From Ischnura elegans (lineage: Eukaryota; Arthropoda; Insecta; Odonata; Coenagrionidae), in NCBI RefSeq assembly GCF_921293095.1, contig NC_060257.1:58998968-59062967 (forward strand): a DNA stretch of 64,000 nt, written 5' to 3'. The stretch's first letter is position 1, and each line of letters opens with the position of its first letter. A program made the position numbers and the translations under genes. Under the pieces are notes generated by a model. That model saw nothing but the letters and a program-made list of their open reading frames with translations, was not told the origin of the DNA and did not search any database. Below are positions 45,605 to 56,477 of this stretch, piece after piece.

Positions 45605-46044
45605 CTTTAAAACCCTGGAAATGGCTGATTTAATTTGATTGATTTGACAAATGTCATGTTTTATAAATGTGTTAGGGGCATTCAATAATTACATGAGGCG
45701 TTTAGGGGTCCAGCCAATTCTTTCCCAATGTCATGTGGTGGACAGGACGGGTCAGGGCAAGTATCATGTCATTTTTTTCCACAAGAAACAGTGTAAATGT
45801 GATTCTAGTCTATTGGTAATCTTAAATATTAGTCTTAACTAATCTTAAATAAAGATGATTTTTAAAAATCGATTTTTTTTAACGAACCCAACACAATGAA
45901 GCATAGATTAACAATGAAAATATCCATTTTGAAAAATAACAATCTCATGTGAGATTAGAGGCAGGGGGTCGAACCAAATCTCACAATATCTCACTAAGGG
46001 GGGAGGAAAGGTCCAAAAATTGCCAAAATCACCTCATGTGCAAC

Positions 46045-46900
46045 ATAATTTCCATTTCGCTAAAATTAGATTATGCCTCTTATGATTTCAGCTACAGTTT
46101 AAACTCCCTTCCCCTCAGACGAGTCTCCACCATCAAAGATTTAGGTGTCTTAATGGATCAAAAATTAAATTACTGTGAGCATATTACAAAAATTAAAAAC
46201 AAAGCTATGTCTCTCCTTGGCCTCCTCTACCGCTTCTCAGAAATTGTAGACCCGATAGCATTACGCGCATATTTTTCAACTATTGTCATTCCCGTTATAA
46301 TGTATTGCTCCCCCATTTGGACAATCTCAGCCCCATCCAATGTTTTGGCTCTTAAAAGTGTGACAAATTTTTTCACTAATATAGTTAAGTGCAGAGCCCC
46401 TCATCTTCGTAATATGTCCACTGATTCTGTTTTGCACACTCTCTATATCTAATATTCCAAATTTAATCTTAAAATCTGATTTAAAACTAATACATAGCAT
46501 TCTAAACTCTTCCATAGACTGTCCCGATCTCGTCTCCAATCTAAACTTTAAAGTTCCATGCAGACCCACTCGAACGCATTCGCTCCTCCATGTGCCCATT
46601 CCCAGATTGTCACTAACCAAACGTTCCATCCTCTCCCGCCTCTCTTCCCTCATAAATTCCCTTCCAGATCACATTGACCCGTTCTCCATTCCAAACCACT
46701 CCTTTACAAACCGCGCTCTTTCCTACCTTAATGTAAGCTCTTAAGGTCAAAGAGCTTCTTACTTCAATGCATTGTTATTTATTTAAATTAATTATGTTTG
46801 ATTGTGTTTGTGCTTTTATGTTTGTTATACTGTGCCACTATAAAATGGCAAACTATGCTGTATGTGGACAATTTGATAAATAAATAAATAAATAAATGTA
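46045..46900 (+). pseudogene. 5'-truncated non-LTR retrotransposon, RT C-terminal region
   Basis: The frame from about 46045 to 46452 reads LPLRRVSTIKDLGVLMDQKL, ...HITKIKNKAMSLLGLLYRFS and VIPVIMYCSPIW, the thumb/C-terminal region of Jockey/CR1-type reverse transcriptases (the 'LGV..D..L.....H' block). After a frameshift at about 46450 the tail continues (NLILKSDLKLIHSILNSS... to LSYLNVSS) and stops near 46742. The 3' end carries a (TAAA)n tail at 46872-46897. The catalytic domain is missing. Confidence 0.7.
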
Positions 46901-48347
46901 AATAATTTTGTGATATGTTTTGATTTGAACCAGTGGGTATCTCAACAAGACTTCACCAAAAATATTCCCACTTGCAAAAAACAAATTGTTGGTTCTGCTA
47001 AAATTAATGACATTATTGTAAAAATGCCACCCTCTACTGACTCCAAAACTGATGGCTAAATTGCGAATTTATTGGTAATCTGGTATGCTAATCCTTCTTT
47101 TTATCCCAAGATCTTTCTGACATGCATTTAAAAAATCTCCTAATTTTATTTAATCCCACTCATTGTTAAGTTTATAACCCAATAAGACTCCAGTAAAATG
47201 ATTTCTAGGAATAATTTACATCATATTGACACGTTGCGTAACGGGGTATTTAAATTCCTTAGAACGCCGAGATTGGAAATATGTGCCTATTAGTGCGTAA
47301 TGCCTTTGGTTTAAACATGGTTAAAAAGCTAATGTTTAGAATATAACTTTACCCAATCAAACGTTATGATGCATCAATTCATTATGAATAATGAACAACA
47401 ATTTAAAACGTACTAACGAATACGTATTGTACGATTTAAAATAGTTTAGGTTGACGCACCTAAATGACGAGAATCTTCGTCATCCGTCCGGAACTTTCGG
47501 AAAAAAAATGACGAGAATTCTCGCCATCTGGACGCAACGTGTAAAAGAAAGGAATATATTTAGCTTGCTAATAGCAGAATTACAAGTTATGAGAATGTTA
47601 ACGTTAACTATGGGAATCTCAAGAATTTGAAGTTGGGCAACTTAATTTTACGCACAAAAAAATGGTTTGTTATTTTTAAGAAAAACTAAATTCGCCATTG
47701 TATTTATTTAGTTTTTTTTCCTAAAAACTTCGTAACAATGGGGAATTTTTAAAGCATAGGATCCAATGTAGAATGAAACTGTCCAGGTAATGCATTTTTT
47801 TCATTTAAACGATTTGCTATGTTTGGGCTAATAGAAATTTTGGAAACACCTTAGTATTTTCCCAAATATTTTCAGCAGTCACCTCCTAAAGTGGCCACTT
47901 TTCTCCAATCCATCTGAAGGCTGCTGACGATAGAAACCGTTTTGAGCCAAATTTGGGAAAGATAGGATTTATTTCAAGTAATTCCATTGCTCCATGCATT
48001 AAGATTTAAATTAGCCTTGCAATATTTTTTATATTAAGAGTACAATATGAAACAACAACACTATGAAAATGAAACGGTGAGGGTTATTAGTCATCTGCAT
48101 CCCTAATTTCATGTTTCATAAATTTGAAATACATATTTATTTTAATATACGTACATATTTTTTTATGTTTTATGCCCCTGATTGCAAGCCTGTCTGTAAT
48201 CTGTTCCCACATAATATCAACATGCTGCCGTCAGCATAGTATTTTCTCAGCAGAACTGGACTCGCTGAAAAAAATAGATTAGAATTACACACATAAGTTG
48301 GTTACATTTGCTAATATGATTTGATTTTGTGTTATTTCTTTTTCCAG

Positions 48348-48440
48348 GTTGTGTTCAGATGAAATATTTGTCCGAATCGGAATCAATGGCAGTGAATGTG
48401 TCTTACGGAGGAAACGTTCTACACACAGATGTAATAAAAG
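48348..48440 (+). CDS. DUF4773 secreted protein, exon 3
   Basis: Acceptor TTTTTCCAG|GT, donor AAAAG|GTCAGT; 93 bp, phase 1 to 1. Encodes residues 84-115: GCVQMKYLSESESMAVNVSY then GGNVLHTDVIK. This is the 'GCV.L.YLPE...V.V..NG.VL....I' segment of DUF4773. Asn-100 in NVS is a candidate N-glycosylation site. Symmetric exon. Confidence 0.85.
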
Positions 48441-48714
48441 GTCAGTTAATAATTTGATTCTCATATGGTTTCAGTTTATTTTGGAAAAAAATGGATGAAA
48501 ATTTTTCACTTAGAATGTATGAAGAAGTATACAAATCCGGTAAGTTCCACACTATGAGGGTGAGTTTTATTGGAGATGCATATTTAAATCACATATACTT
48601 TGTTTAATTTGAGAGATAACAAATATTCAGAGCAGATATAGACATGTAAAATTCTGTAGCCTTAAAAACATTAAGAAATATCAATGAAAGAGCAGGAAGG
48701 CCACAATAAATGGA

Positions 48715-48775
48715 GGGGATCACTCAGGATTTGAACCTGCCTACTTCCTCAGATGTGCTGCTCACTGGCGTTGTT
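48715..48775 (-). repeat. Possible tRNA-like (SINE) fragment
   Basis: The reverse complement contains GGCAGGTTCAAATCCTGAG, a B-box-like motif. The A-box is weak. May be a SINE remnant. Confidence 0.25.
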
Positions 48776-48884
48776 GTGGTGGACAATAAAACACAATATG
48801 GGCATGAAAAATTTATGCACTATACACGCAATACAAGAGGGCCATACTCACAAAAAATTCTCAGGAAAGATGGAAAGAAAAAAC

Positions 48885-49000
48885 ATAAAACTTCACGCCA
48901 GGAGTGAAAAAATGTATCTACCACCATTAAGATCTGTCATGGCAACAAAAATGCTGTGAATTCACTAGTTTTTCCCTCAATACAAAACTCACAAAATATA
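48885..49000 (+). pseudogene. Decayed copy of the gene's own exon 4 end and 3'UTR
   Basis: AAACTTCACGCCAGGAGTGA and onward matches AAACTTCACGCAAGGAATGA at 50577-50596, including the TGA stop. It continues into the 3'UTR ('CCACCATTAAGATCTGTCAT' vs 'CCACCGTTGAGATCTCTCAT'; 'CAAAAATGC', 'AATTCA(C/T)TAGT'). Similarity covers about 110 bp and fades on both sides. It lies 1.1 kb upstream of exon 4 in the same orientation. It looks like a remnant of a tandem duplication of the last exon. Confidence 0.75.
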
Positions 49001-49149
49001 GCAGCACACAAACCTCAACTTGTACACCAACCTGTGGCAGATAGCCGACACAATATGTTACCCCCCAACAGGTTACTCTGACTAGTGACCATACCAGTAA
49101 TTTTTAAAAGTTACTCTTGCCAGTAATCATTTAATTAAAAGTAACTTCT

Positions 49150-50095
49150 ATGATGCCCTTTTATAACCAACTTCCCAGGGACCAGAAACGCTTGGTCTAC
49201 ATTTGTATAATAAATTGCCAAATGAGATAAAAGGCATTAATGGCAATAATTGCTTCATATCTAGAGTGAAGAAACTTTTGTGAAAAAATTGAATTAATCA
49301 ATTGAAGAATATATATAGGATATATCCAAATAACCTATTTACCCAGGTTATAACAGATACTGTTTTTTATCGTACAACCTAGATTATATACATTGTGTAA
49401 TTATTCTTAATATATACAGTGTATTTCAGGAGGTTGTAGGGAAAAAATTTAAAGTATTTTTTGTCTTATAACATGGGGTTGCAACTCCTTAGTTACTGAG
49501 CTGTGGCAATGCAAGCATTTTCATGAATGCCTTTTACATTTACTGTGAAAATGGTTCTTCTTGGGTAGTAAACCTTTTCGGAATTTTATTTAATGCTACG
49601 GATTTTTAAGAACAGTAAATAATTAATTTCAGACGAAAATGTGCGATTACAGTCATCTGAAACAATGAATCTCAAAATGGTGATATTGCGCAATTGTATT
49701 GTTGATACTCCCTCAAAGCTCTCTTTTAATTAAGCTCAATGATTAGTTGTTTCAGACAATTATAATCACACATTTTTCATCTGAACTTAAATATTTAATC
49801 TCCTTAAAAATCCAGAGTATTCAATAAAATGTTGAAAAGGCTGAATACCCAAGGAAAACCATTTTCATAGTAACTACAAAGTGCATTGAAAATAGTATTT
49901 TTGTTGCCATATCTCTGTAACTAATGAGTTGCAGCCCCATGTTTATAGGACAAAAAATAAATAACAAGTAGGTCACCCTAACACCTCCTGAGATATTCCA
50001 TATTCCTCCGCAAACACCCTATAATATAAACTTGAGGATTCCTATAGCATGTACTCATTGGTCTCAGGATAATAAAGATTGTTATTATTATTGTT
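49150..50095 (+). mobile_element. Non-LTR retrotransposon 3' end abutting the exon 4 acceptor
   Basis: About 49180-49282 encodes GLHLYNKLPNEIKGINGNNC then FISRVKKLL-stop, a CR1/Jockey-type C-terminus. Downstream DNA is interrupted by the palindromic MITE 49428-50001. At 50069-50095, AATAAAGATTGTTATTATTA resembles a polyadenylation signal plus (TTA)n tail, and the next bases are the splice acceptor. Whether the tail belongs to the same insertion is inferred. Confidence 0.5.
49428..50001. mobile_element. Palindromic MITE (~575 bp)
   Basis: 'ATTTCAGGAGGTTGTAGGG' at ~49432 and the complement of 'CTCAGGAGGTGTTAGGG' at ~49995. Inner arms share 'ACATGGGGTTGCAACTC' / 'ACATGGGGCTGCAACTC' and 'TTTTTTGTC(T/C)TATAA'. 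The centre contains two inverted blocks around 'CAAAGCTCTC'. Related fragment at 15000-15115. Confidence 0.65.
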
Positions 50096-50099
50096 GCAG

Positions 50100-50596
50100 G
50101 TCCCAATCCAGAGCCTTCATGCATGAACATCATATCTGATTGGGCACAAATCTGCGCACGTTTCAACGACCTTTCTCCTGCTGACGACGGGATGAGGGCC
50201 TGCTTGCAGTTCGAGCCTGTGCTTTTCGGAGAGATTCAGACTCAATATCCAGTGGGTTGCTTCCACATGGGACCTTCAGGACTGAACTTCAACACCACTC
50301 CACCACTGTCAGTGGTTGAGTCAGTCATCGGATCGGTCAACAGCAATGAGACCTCGAATGACAATTCCACCACCACGCAAGAAGGAATAAGCGAAGCAGC
50401 ATTGCTGGCTGCCGTCAATGAGTCAGCAGAGGAAGGCATTGCATTCTTTAGTAACCTATTAGGGCTCACATTTGGCGGAGCAAACAACGCAGACGGTCAA
50501 AACAGTACTTCTGAAGCTGAAACATCCGAAACCTCAGCATCTGTCCCACAGATTTCCACCGAGGCAAATTTACACGAAACTTCACGCAAGGAATGA
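50100..50596 (+). CDS. DUF4773 secreted protein, exon 4 (rest of the domain and C-terminal tail)
   Basis: Acceptor GTTGCAG|GT; open to TGA at 50594-50596. Residues 115-172 complete the domain: PNPEPSCMNIISDWAQICAR (the 'NPP..C......A.IC.RF' segment), RACLQFEPVLF and VGCFHMGP (the 'GCF.M' end). Cys 122, 133, 149 and 168 are present. Residues about 173-279 form a low-complexity tail rich in Ser, Thr, Asn, Glu and Ala, with several N-glycosylation sequons (NTT, NET, NST, NES, NST) and one hydrophobic patch (AFFSNLLGLTF). No transmembrane anchor or GPI signal, so the protein is likely secreted. No canonical AATAAA is visible in the first ~200 bp downstream. Confidence 0.85.
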
Positions 50597-51190
50597 AGAA
50601 ATGCGACTCCCACCGTTGAGATCTCTCATATTTACAAAAATGCCGTTAATTCATTAGTGTTTACCTCAGTATTTCATGATATTTAAATGTAAATAGTTTA
50701 TATTTATTTTAATACTTTTTATTATTTTTTTTAACTAGATGTAATTTTGAATTTCTTGCCTAAATATATAATTATTGTAATCATTTTACCCAGGTGTCAC
50801 TATTGTCCACAACTGTTGAAGGGGTTGGATGAAGATGGTATTAAAACCGCACTTCAAGCAATTAGCACACATAAAACAACTTTTATATCAATACTGTGGT
50901 CCAGGCAAAGGAATCGGCCCCCTCCCTCCCTGATAATGTGCTAATCTTATGCATGTGGCACTCACCTATCCAAAAATACATTCGGCTTGAACCATGAATA
51001 AGTGAATATTCTCCTTCATCAAAATATACATGAGTTTTATCCAAAATTTTACAAGTCCTTGTACCATCGCATTTCCAGCGGCAGATTAAGAAATGGAAAT
51101 TGGGGGTTCATAAAGAAGGTAGAAAATCTGTGAGGTGAGTGATGATAATTGCTTGTAAATTATAAAACAATGACTTCAAGTCATCACATA
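50597..51190. other. 3' flank of the DUF4773 gene
   Basis: Probable 3'UTR followed by AT-rich DNA. No further gene or clear repeat is seen. Confidence 0.4.
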
Positions 51191-51194
51191 CATC

Positions 51195-51426
51195 TCCATA
51201 CTACTCTGCACCTAAAAAGGCATAGAACATGGGGTGTTAGGACATTAGCCGTCTATTTATAAAAAGCAAATGCTGAAACATGATAATGAATAGCATTTAT
51301 GTAAGTCCTTTATGGCTTGAGGGAAAAACCAATTCCCATATCTATCCGTTAGGCTAAATATCTCTCTTAATTTATCGCTTCTGTTGGACCTGGAAATATA
51401 GTGGGGCTCTAATGTTACGTTCTCCG
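51195..51426 (-). mobile_element. Non-LTR family 1 tail, cut by the Penelope-like element
   Basis: Same 3' tail as 31255-31500 (minus strand): 'AAAAAGGCATAGAACATGGG', 'CCCATATCTATCCGTTAGGC', ending at 'ACGTTCTCCG' where the Penelope-like sequence starts. No usable frame. Confidence 0.65.
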
Positions 51427-52280
51427 ATTAATATAATTTTTGGTTTTTTCTCGGCGAACAATTGCAGTGAAGTTTTCTCGGGTTTCACACCGGGTCAGGT
51501 CCTCCATTTCTCCTTCCAACGTTTCGATGAGCAACTCGCCCATCGTCTTCAGGGATTCAGGAATCCAATACCAATTCCTCAAAATCTCGGGGTATATATA
51601 CATAATTCTGAGGTTGAGGGCGGTTCAGCGTCACCTGATTGGCTGCCAGTCTCCTCGTATTTTTAGGAGGTGGTCCCATATGTGGCTTAAATTATAGCCG
51701 CAGTCTCTGTTGATGTTATTTCTGTTTTTCCGAATCTGAATAGATTCTTTTACTACGCGGTCCCAGTATCCATGAGATCGAGAGAGCAGCTTCGCTTCTT
51801 TCCAGTGAATCATATGATTCTCCAGGATGCTGTGCTCAGCCACTGCCGATTTTTCCAGCTGTCCTAATCTTAGGTGTCTGCGATGCTCTTTCAATCTCGT
51901 CTCAATAGTGCGGCCCCTCTCTCCAATGTAGGTTTTTCCGCATTCACATGGTATGGCGTACACTCCAGCAATTTTTAGCCCGGATGGGTCTTTTGCCTTC
52001 ACAAGTTGATCACGTAATTTTGGTGGAGGCAAGTGAATGGTGTGGATGTCAAACCTCTTCAGGATTCTAGAGATTTTCCCTGATATGGTGGAAACATATG
52101 GGAGGTATGCCTTGGTCGTCGCAGTGGACTCTTCCTTTGGTGAAGTCTTGAAGGGGTAAAGGCCCTTTTTAGGGCCAAGTCTAAATGACGTCTGCTGAAG
52201 CCGTTCTGAGTGAAGGTTTTCTTCAGGTGTCCTATTTCTTTGCGGAGGTTATCCTTGTCAGCGATAGAGATGGCCCTGTG
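51427..52280 (-). pseudogene. Penelope-like element, linker and GIY-YIG endonuclease
   Basis: The minus strand 52032-51631 is a 133-codon frame: PPPKLRDQLVKAKDPSG, then GVYAIPCECGKTYIGERGR and TIETRLKEHRRHLRLGQLEK, AVAEH and further. GVY...TYIG with the following R..ETRLKEH and a downstream Glu/Asn-rich part is the GIY-YIG nuclease of Penelope-like retroelements, which nicks target DNA for reverse transcription. Upstream (52280-52033) the linker is readable across a frameshift (HRAISIADKDNLRKEIGHLK). At 51490-51562 a minus-strand CTGAAGACGATGGGC...GCTCATCGAAAC motif resembles a hammerhead core. The other half of the element (RT) lies at 57544-57960. Confidence 0.8.
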
Positions 52281-52573
52281 TATGAGAGCAGAGTCCTCTG
52301 GATGGCAGTTCTCTACACTACTACCTCATAGGGTCGAGTCGTTCCATACACTTCCACTATGGGAATTGAGACGTCCGCCATTTTAGTTCTTCCGTCTCTA
52401 TAGAGTCTTACGGGGGAAAGTGATATAATGCCAATTTTTTCATAAATACGCGATTCCTGTCGCATTTTCGGTAATTATAAATTATAATACATTTAATCTT
52501 GATGTTCTGGGAACACTTTACTATCAATTTGTAAATTTTAAATCGTGAAAAATAACAAATAATCGCGCTTCAG

Positions 52574-52810
52574 TCAAGTTTTGATTATTTTCACAGGACG
52601 TTTTTCTAGATATGAAACTCTCATATTTATGTCTGAAACAAGGTAAATTATTTCCAAAACTACTATTACTGCTCCCAGGGCTACTATATAGCGTTTTGTT
52701 CTCGTCAAAGGAATAATTTCAGATTTTGAAAAGTCCAATATCAACTGAGAGAGAATCGTTATCTTCAGATCGGAAGACATTTCGCATGTAATATCCGAGC
52801 AAACTTCCAT
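52574..52810 (-). CDS. Small ORF with a predicted membrane segment (unidentified)
   Basis: A 78-codon minus-strand frame. The N-terminal part is polar (MEVCSDITCEMSSDLKI); around residues 42-60 lies a hydrophobic run, YIVALGAVIVVLEIIYLV; a basic end follows. It lies inside the hAT-bounded segment near its left end. I do not recognise a family. It may be a genuine small gene, an exon, or chance. Confidence 0.2.
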   Translation of the reverse strand: MEVCSDITCEMSSDLKITILSQLILDFSKSEIIPLTRTKRYIVALGAVIVVLEIIYLVSDINMRVSYLEKRPVKIIKT

Positions 52811-53248
52811 GAAAACAGCGCAATGGATATTATACTAGGAATTTGAGGAAAAGTCTGGTCAATTTTTAGTGCCGACAAATCGGAAATATTATCCTACCCC
52901 AAAATTAGACAAGAAAAACTACAGAAGTCCCAAGCTGTCATGCAGTTTATGTACTTTTCACGAGAGCTGCAGATCATAAAAGATATCATCAAAGGAGGTA
53001 TATAATAGAAAAAAATCACATTTTTCCAATGCATATAATGTACACACACCACAAATGCTACATTTTAAGATTTCCAGAATGATTTAACAATTCCATCGAA
53101 ACCAAGATTATTTACATAATGCAAAATAAAAAATAAATCTTAAGTGCACAAGATATAAAATTTCTATTAAAATGGATTCAAATTAGTAGGAGAGAATGAT
53201 GAATAATTGATAACACCTGCCACACATCTTGCATTCTTCTCAATGTTG

Positions 53249-53295
53249 CTATGTTCCTTTACCACCAATGATATTGACTACTCGAATATCTGAAC
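53249..53295 (-). CDS. Candidate terminal exon of an unidentified minus-strand gene
   Basis: A good acceptor (TTTTTAATTACAG|GTTCAG) opens a short exon reading SDIRVVNIIGGKGT-stop in phase 1. Inside the hAT-bounded segment, downstream of the exon candidates at 57.4, 56.7 and 55.8 kb. The phase does not connect directly to 55735-55805, so a linking exon would be needed. Confidence 0.2.
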
Positions 53296-53627
53296 CTGTA
53301 ATTAAAAATATAAATGAAATTTCGAGCTTTATCACACCAAAATCATTAATTCATAAGTAATTTCAATGAACAGCATCTTAGTGATACATCAAATTCTCAC
53401 AATCAACAGTCATGATAAAGTTCTATAATGTGTAGATGTTTATTAAACATGCAATCACATAAGTTTCTATATCATCTTTCACGGTTTGAGCAATAGGAAA
53501 TTAATAAACATGCAATTTCAATTGGCAGACAACTTTCTGGAAATTAATTCTATTACCAAGATGGCAATCTTCCTGTCAGCATACAAAATTATAAAAAGGA
53601 ATAATATGACATTAACATTCCACAACA

Positions 53628-53909
53628 CTGTTACTCAGTAGCATAACTATGGGGGGAGGAAGGGAAAGATCCCTCCCCAAAGCCTCAGAGAAATAAAAAA
53701 AATATTTATAATTATTTTTTATATTGAACTGCATCGACTAAAAGTTAAATCTTTAGCGCCAAAATGATTTCAAATGTATTTCCAGGAATGTTATTCTTCA
53801 AAAATTTTCTTGGACTGATTCGTTGTCTGAGGGGGAGGGGGGGGGGTTGCTACTCCAGGCCATCCTATCCTTCCCAAAGCATATTCGTAGTTATGCCATT
53901 GCCATTACT
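53628..53909. mobile_element. hAT-type MITE 'CAGTGGCGTAAC', copy 1
   Basis: 53636-53901: CAGTAGCATAACTATGGGG to GTAGTTATGCCATTG. Flanks CTGTTACT / CCATTACT (6 of 8). Same family as 63514-63789. Nested inside the 5.2-kb hAT-bounded insertion. Confidence 0.75.
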
Positions 53910-54122
53910 CCTTCACGCAAATATTTCAACATTTATCAGATCATCTAAAATTATTATCAAATTGTATACATACAGTCATATTAAACTACTCCATTGCCTA
54001 ACCTCGAACATCGTATGCTCTCCCCCTTTAAAAAATATTTACATTTTAAAACATTCCAAACAGCGGAATAGGTTGATAGATTTCACATTTAATACGCATT
54101 CTCAAACGTATCCCATATTTTA

Positions 54123-54715
54123 ACCCCAGAATACTGTTCAGCAAAGAATTCATGTCAATGGTGAAGGTACCCCCAACTAATGACCCTCATTATAATGATG
54201 AACACCTATCTCCATCAACACCACCATGGAATGTGTCATACAGTTTCCTCTGGTATTACATCCATTATAATAACATTCAGACCAGGATTAAGCAGTCAAT
54301 AGTTATGGAAAAAAATTGACTGTATAAGAGGAATCTCAGAATAGTAGTGAATTAATGCACAGCAAGACCAAACTTGCCTATCAAAAGAACCACTAGTAAT
54401 TATGAAGAACAGATTTCAACCCCAGAAAACTGTTCAGTGAAGAGTTAAAGTCAATGCTCATGGTACCCTCCAATCAATGAGATGAACAACATTTACTTTC
54501 TCCATTAACACTGTCATGGAATACATATATATTCCTTTAAGTACAACATATAATGTAGTAATTTGCCAAGAAGGATTAAGTAATCCACACTTCTGGAAAG
54601 AAACTAACTTAAAAAGAGGAATCTCAGAATTGCAGTGCATTTATGCACAAAAAAACTAAACTTACCCATCAAAAGAAGCATTCTCAATTATGAAGAAGAG
54701 ACTTGGCACTAGAAA
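54123..54715. repeat. Tandem duplication (~295 bp x 2)
   Basis: 54123-54419 and 54420-54715 are diverged direct copies. Shared blocks: 'CCCCAGAA(T/A)ACTGTTCAG', 'GAGGAATCTCAGAAT', 'TGCC(T/C)ATCAAAAGAA' type and 'AATTATGAAGAA'. On the minus strand both units contain the peptide-like block LFFII...SFD in the same frame, and a good donor (GATGG|GTAAGT) occurs in the right unit. Confidence 0.65.
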
Positions 54716-55734
54716 AAGTTTGCAATGCAATGACCGAGTGGTTGAGGACATGGGATGAGTTGGGGAAAAGGTTGACATTATGGAGGACAGAGGAGTCTGA
54801 AGAGACAACTTGTTGGTAAGGCCAAATATCAACTTGGATTTGAGTATGGAATCATATTACTTGCAATATTTACTTTGATTAAACATGTTTTGTGCTTCAA
54901 TTCCCCCTCTCTACGAACGACTGTTGCACTTATTTGTAATTTGATTTCAGCATTAATCTCATGAACATAATAACATTTCATACATACTAATTTCCTCTTC
55001 AAAAATAAGGGGGTACTTCGTAACTGGAACTTTAAAACTTGACTGAAGGATTAAAAGCAGTGGCTTCATAGTATGTGGTTTAGAATACCATTGATTAAAA
55101 AATTCAACCATGTTGCAATGACCTAATGCAATTTTTTTTAACCACATGCTGAAGTAGAAAACTGAAAGTAAGAATTACAACTCTACAGCATGCTTAAAAC
55201 ACTCCGTTGTATTTAAACCATACAGTATAGTAGGCCTTTATAATGTATTCTACTGAAGACCAAATGATTCTTTGGTGTTCTATACAACAATTACATGAAC
55301 TAAACGAGAAACCCAAAAATTATATTTAAACATGAATTCTCTTCTGCATGTTAATCGATGAAGCCATAATATCTTTGGAAAAGAATGATGCCAAGCTGAA
55401 AATGATAAGAATTCAGCCAATCAGTGATGTATAAAAAAAGTAAAGCTTATACTACAATTAAGTTAAGTTCGAACTCAAAGAGAACCAATGCGTCTAATAT
55501 TTATATGCCACTTTCATTATGAGGTTTTTGGCTTTTACTTTGCAGTGCACCATTTTCCTCTAGGAACTCTAATGAATTACCTTCAACAAATATATTCAAA
55601 GCTACAGACACTAACCTCAACCCTTAAGAAACAAATAAATGGCAATGTGGTATCCTATTCATACATGCATGCTGGTGAGAAGGGGTAGTTGAACATTCAA
55701 TGCCAGGGTATTTCTTGTAAAATGTAGAACTTAC

Positions 55735-55805
55735 CCAATCAGTAATGTAGCATCGTGTGCAAGTTCTTCCTATGTTGCTCCCTTGCCAAATGACACTCTT
55801 GGAAC
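55735..55805 (-). CDS. Candidate internal exon (unidentified gene)
   Basis: Bounded by TGTTCATGCAG|GTTCC and GATTGG|GTAAGT. In phase 1 it reads SKSVIWQGSNIGRTCTRCYI then TDW, with a CxxC pair. The strong splice sites and open frame suggest a real exon of the same minus-strand gene as 56478-56703 and 57228-57442. The direct join from 56478 needs either an unseen exon or the alternative acceptor CCAAG|AGTGTC five codons in. Confidence 0.3.
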
Positions 55806-56477
55806 CTGCATGAACAGCAGCAGCAACATGCAAGTGGTAATGCAAATCAAATTTATTAATTTATTCCAATGGTAAACATTACTAATCACTAGAATATAGA
55901 ATCAACGCAAAAGGAAATGGCAGAAAATCCCCCTACGGCTTAGGATAAACACCATAAATGGATTTAGGAGTACAATATCCTTGGTTTATCACAACGTATC
56001 ACTAAGAAATGCATTTTAAAGAAGTTTTTATTGCAACAGAAATCATGATATCTCAAATATATCATTAAAACCATATTATTTTCACACAATACCGCATCAG
56101 GTCTTGAATAAGTTATATCTACACATTAACAATAAGCTCCCACTCCACTCTTGACAATCACTATTTATAAAACATTTATAAAAGCACAATTAAACACACA
56201 TGCGTAATAAAAGTAAATATATAAGTAAAACAATAAGTTCAAAAAAAAGTTTATATGAATAATGTACACACTGACAACAACGCATTGAAATTGAAATGAT
56301 GTACGAAGAAATAATCAAAAACTCCTAGTTTTCCATAGCCATATTTTTTAAATGACTCGCAATAATTAGGCATGAATAGTACCGTCCTGTTTGATAATCA
56401 CTGAAGCCATTTCAGAAAAACCTAATTAATTATATATTTCCATATTTTACAATTAGTTAATAAGCCCGAATACGTAC

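Larger units (their letters stand above)
43294..48347 (+). other. Intron 2 (5.1 kb, phase 1)
   Basis: Donor G|GTAAAT, acceptor TTTTTCCAG|GT. Contains two copies of the AATAGGG element, a non-LTR tail and direct repeats. 47000-48300 shows no gene and nothing beyond short direct/inverted similarities. Confidence 0.8.
48441..50099 (+). other. Intron 3 (1.7 kb, phase 1)
   Basis: Donor G|GTCAGT, acceptor GTTGCAG|GT. Holds a decayed copy of the exon 4 end (48885-49000), a non-LTR tail and a palindromic MITE. Confidence 0.8.

Noticed and set aside
48753-50657. Frames 48753-48959 and 50472-50657 sharing the peptide KLHAR..E.M.LPPLRS
   Set aside because: Both overlap the exon 4 end/3'UTR and its intron 3 relic in a different frame; the true frame there is the DUF4773 tail.
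51631-52032. GIY-YIG homing endonuclease or phage nuclease
   Set aside because: The collinear YVDD reverse transcriptase with Penelope-type blocks across the insertion shows it is the nuclease domain of a retroelement.
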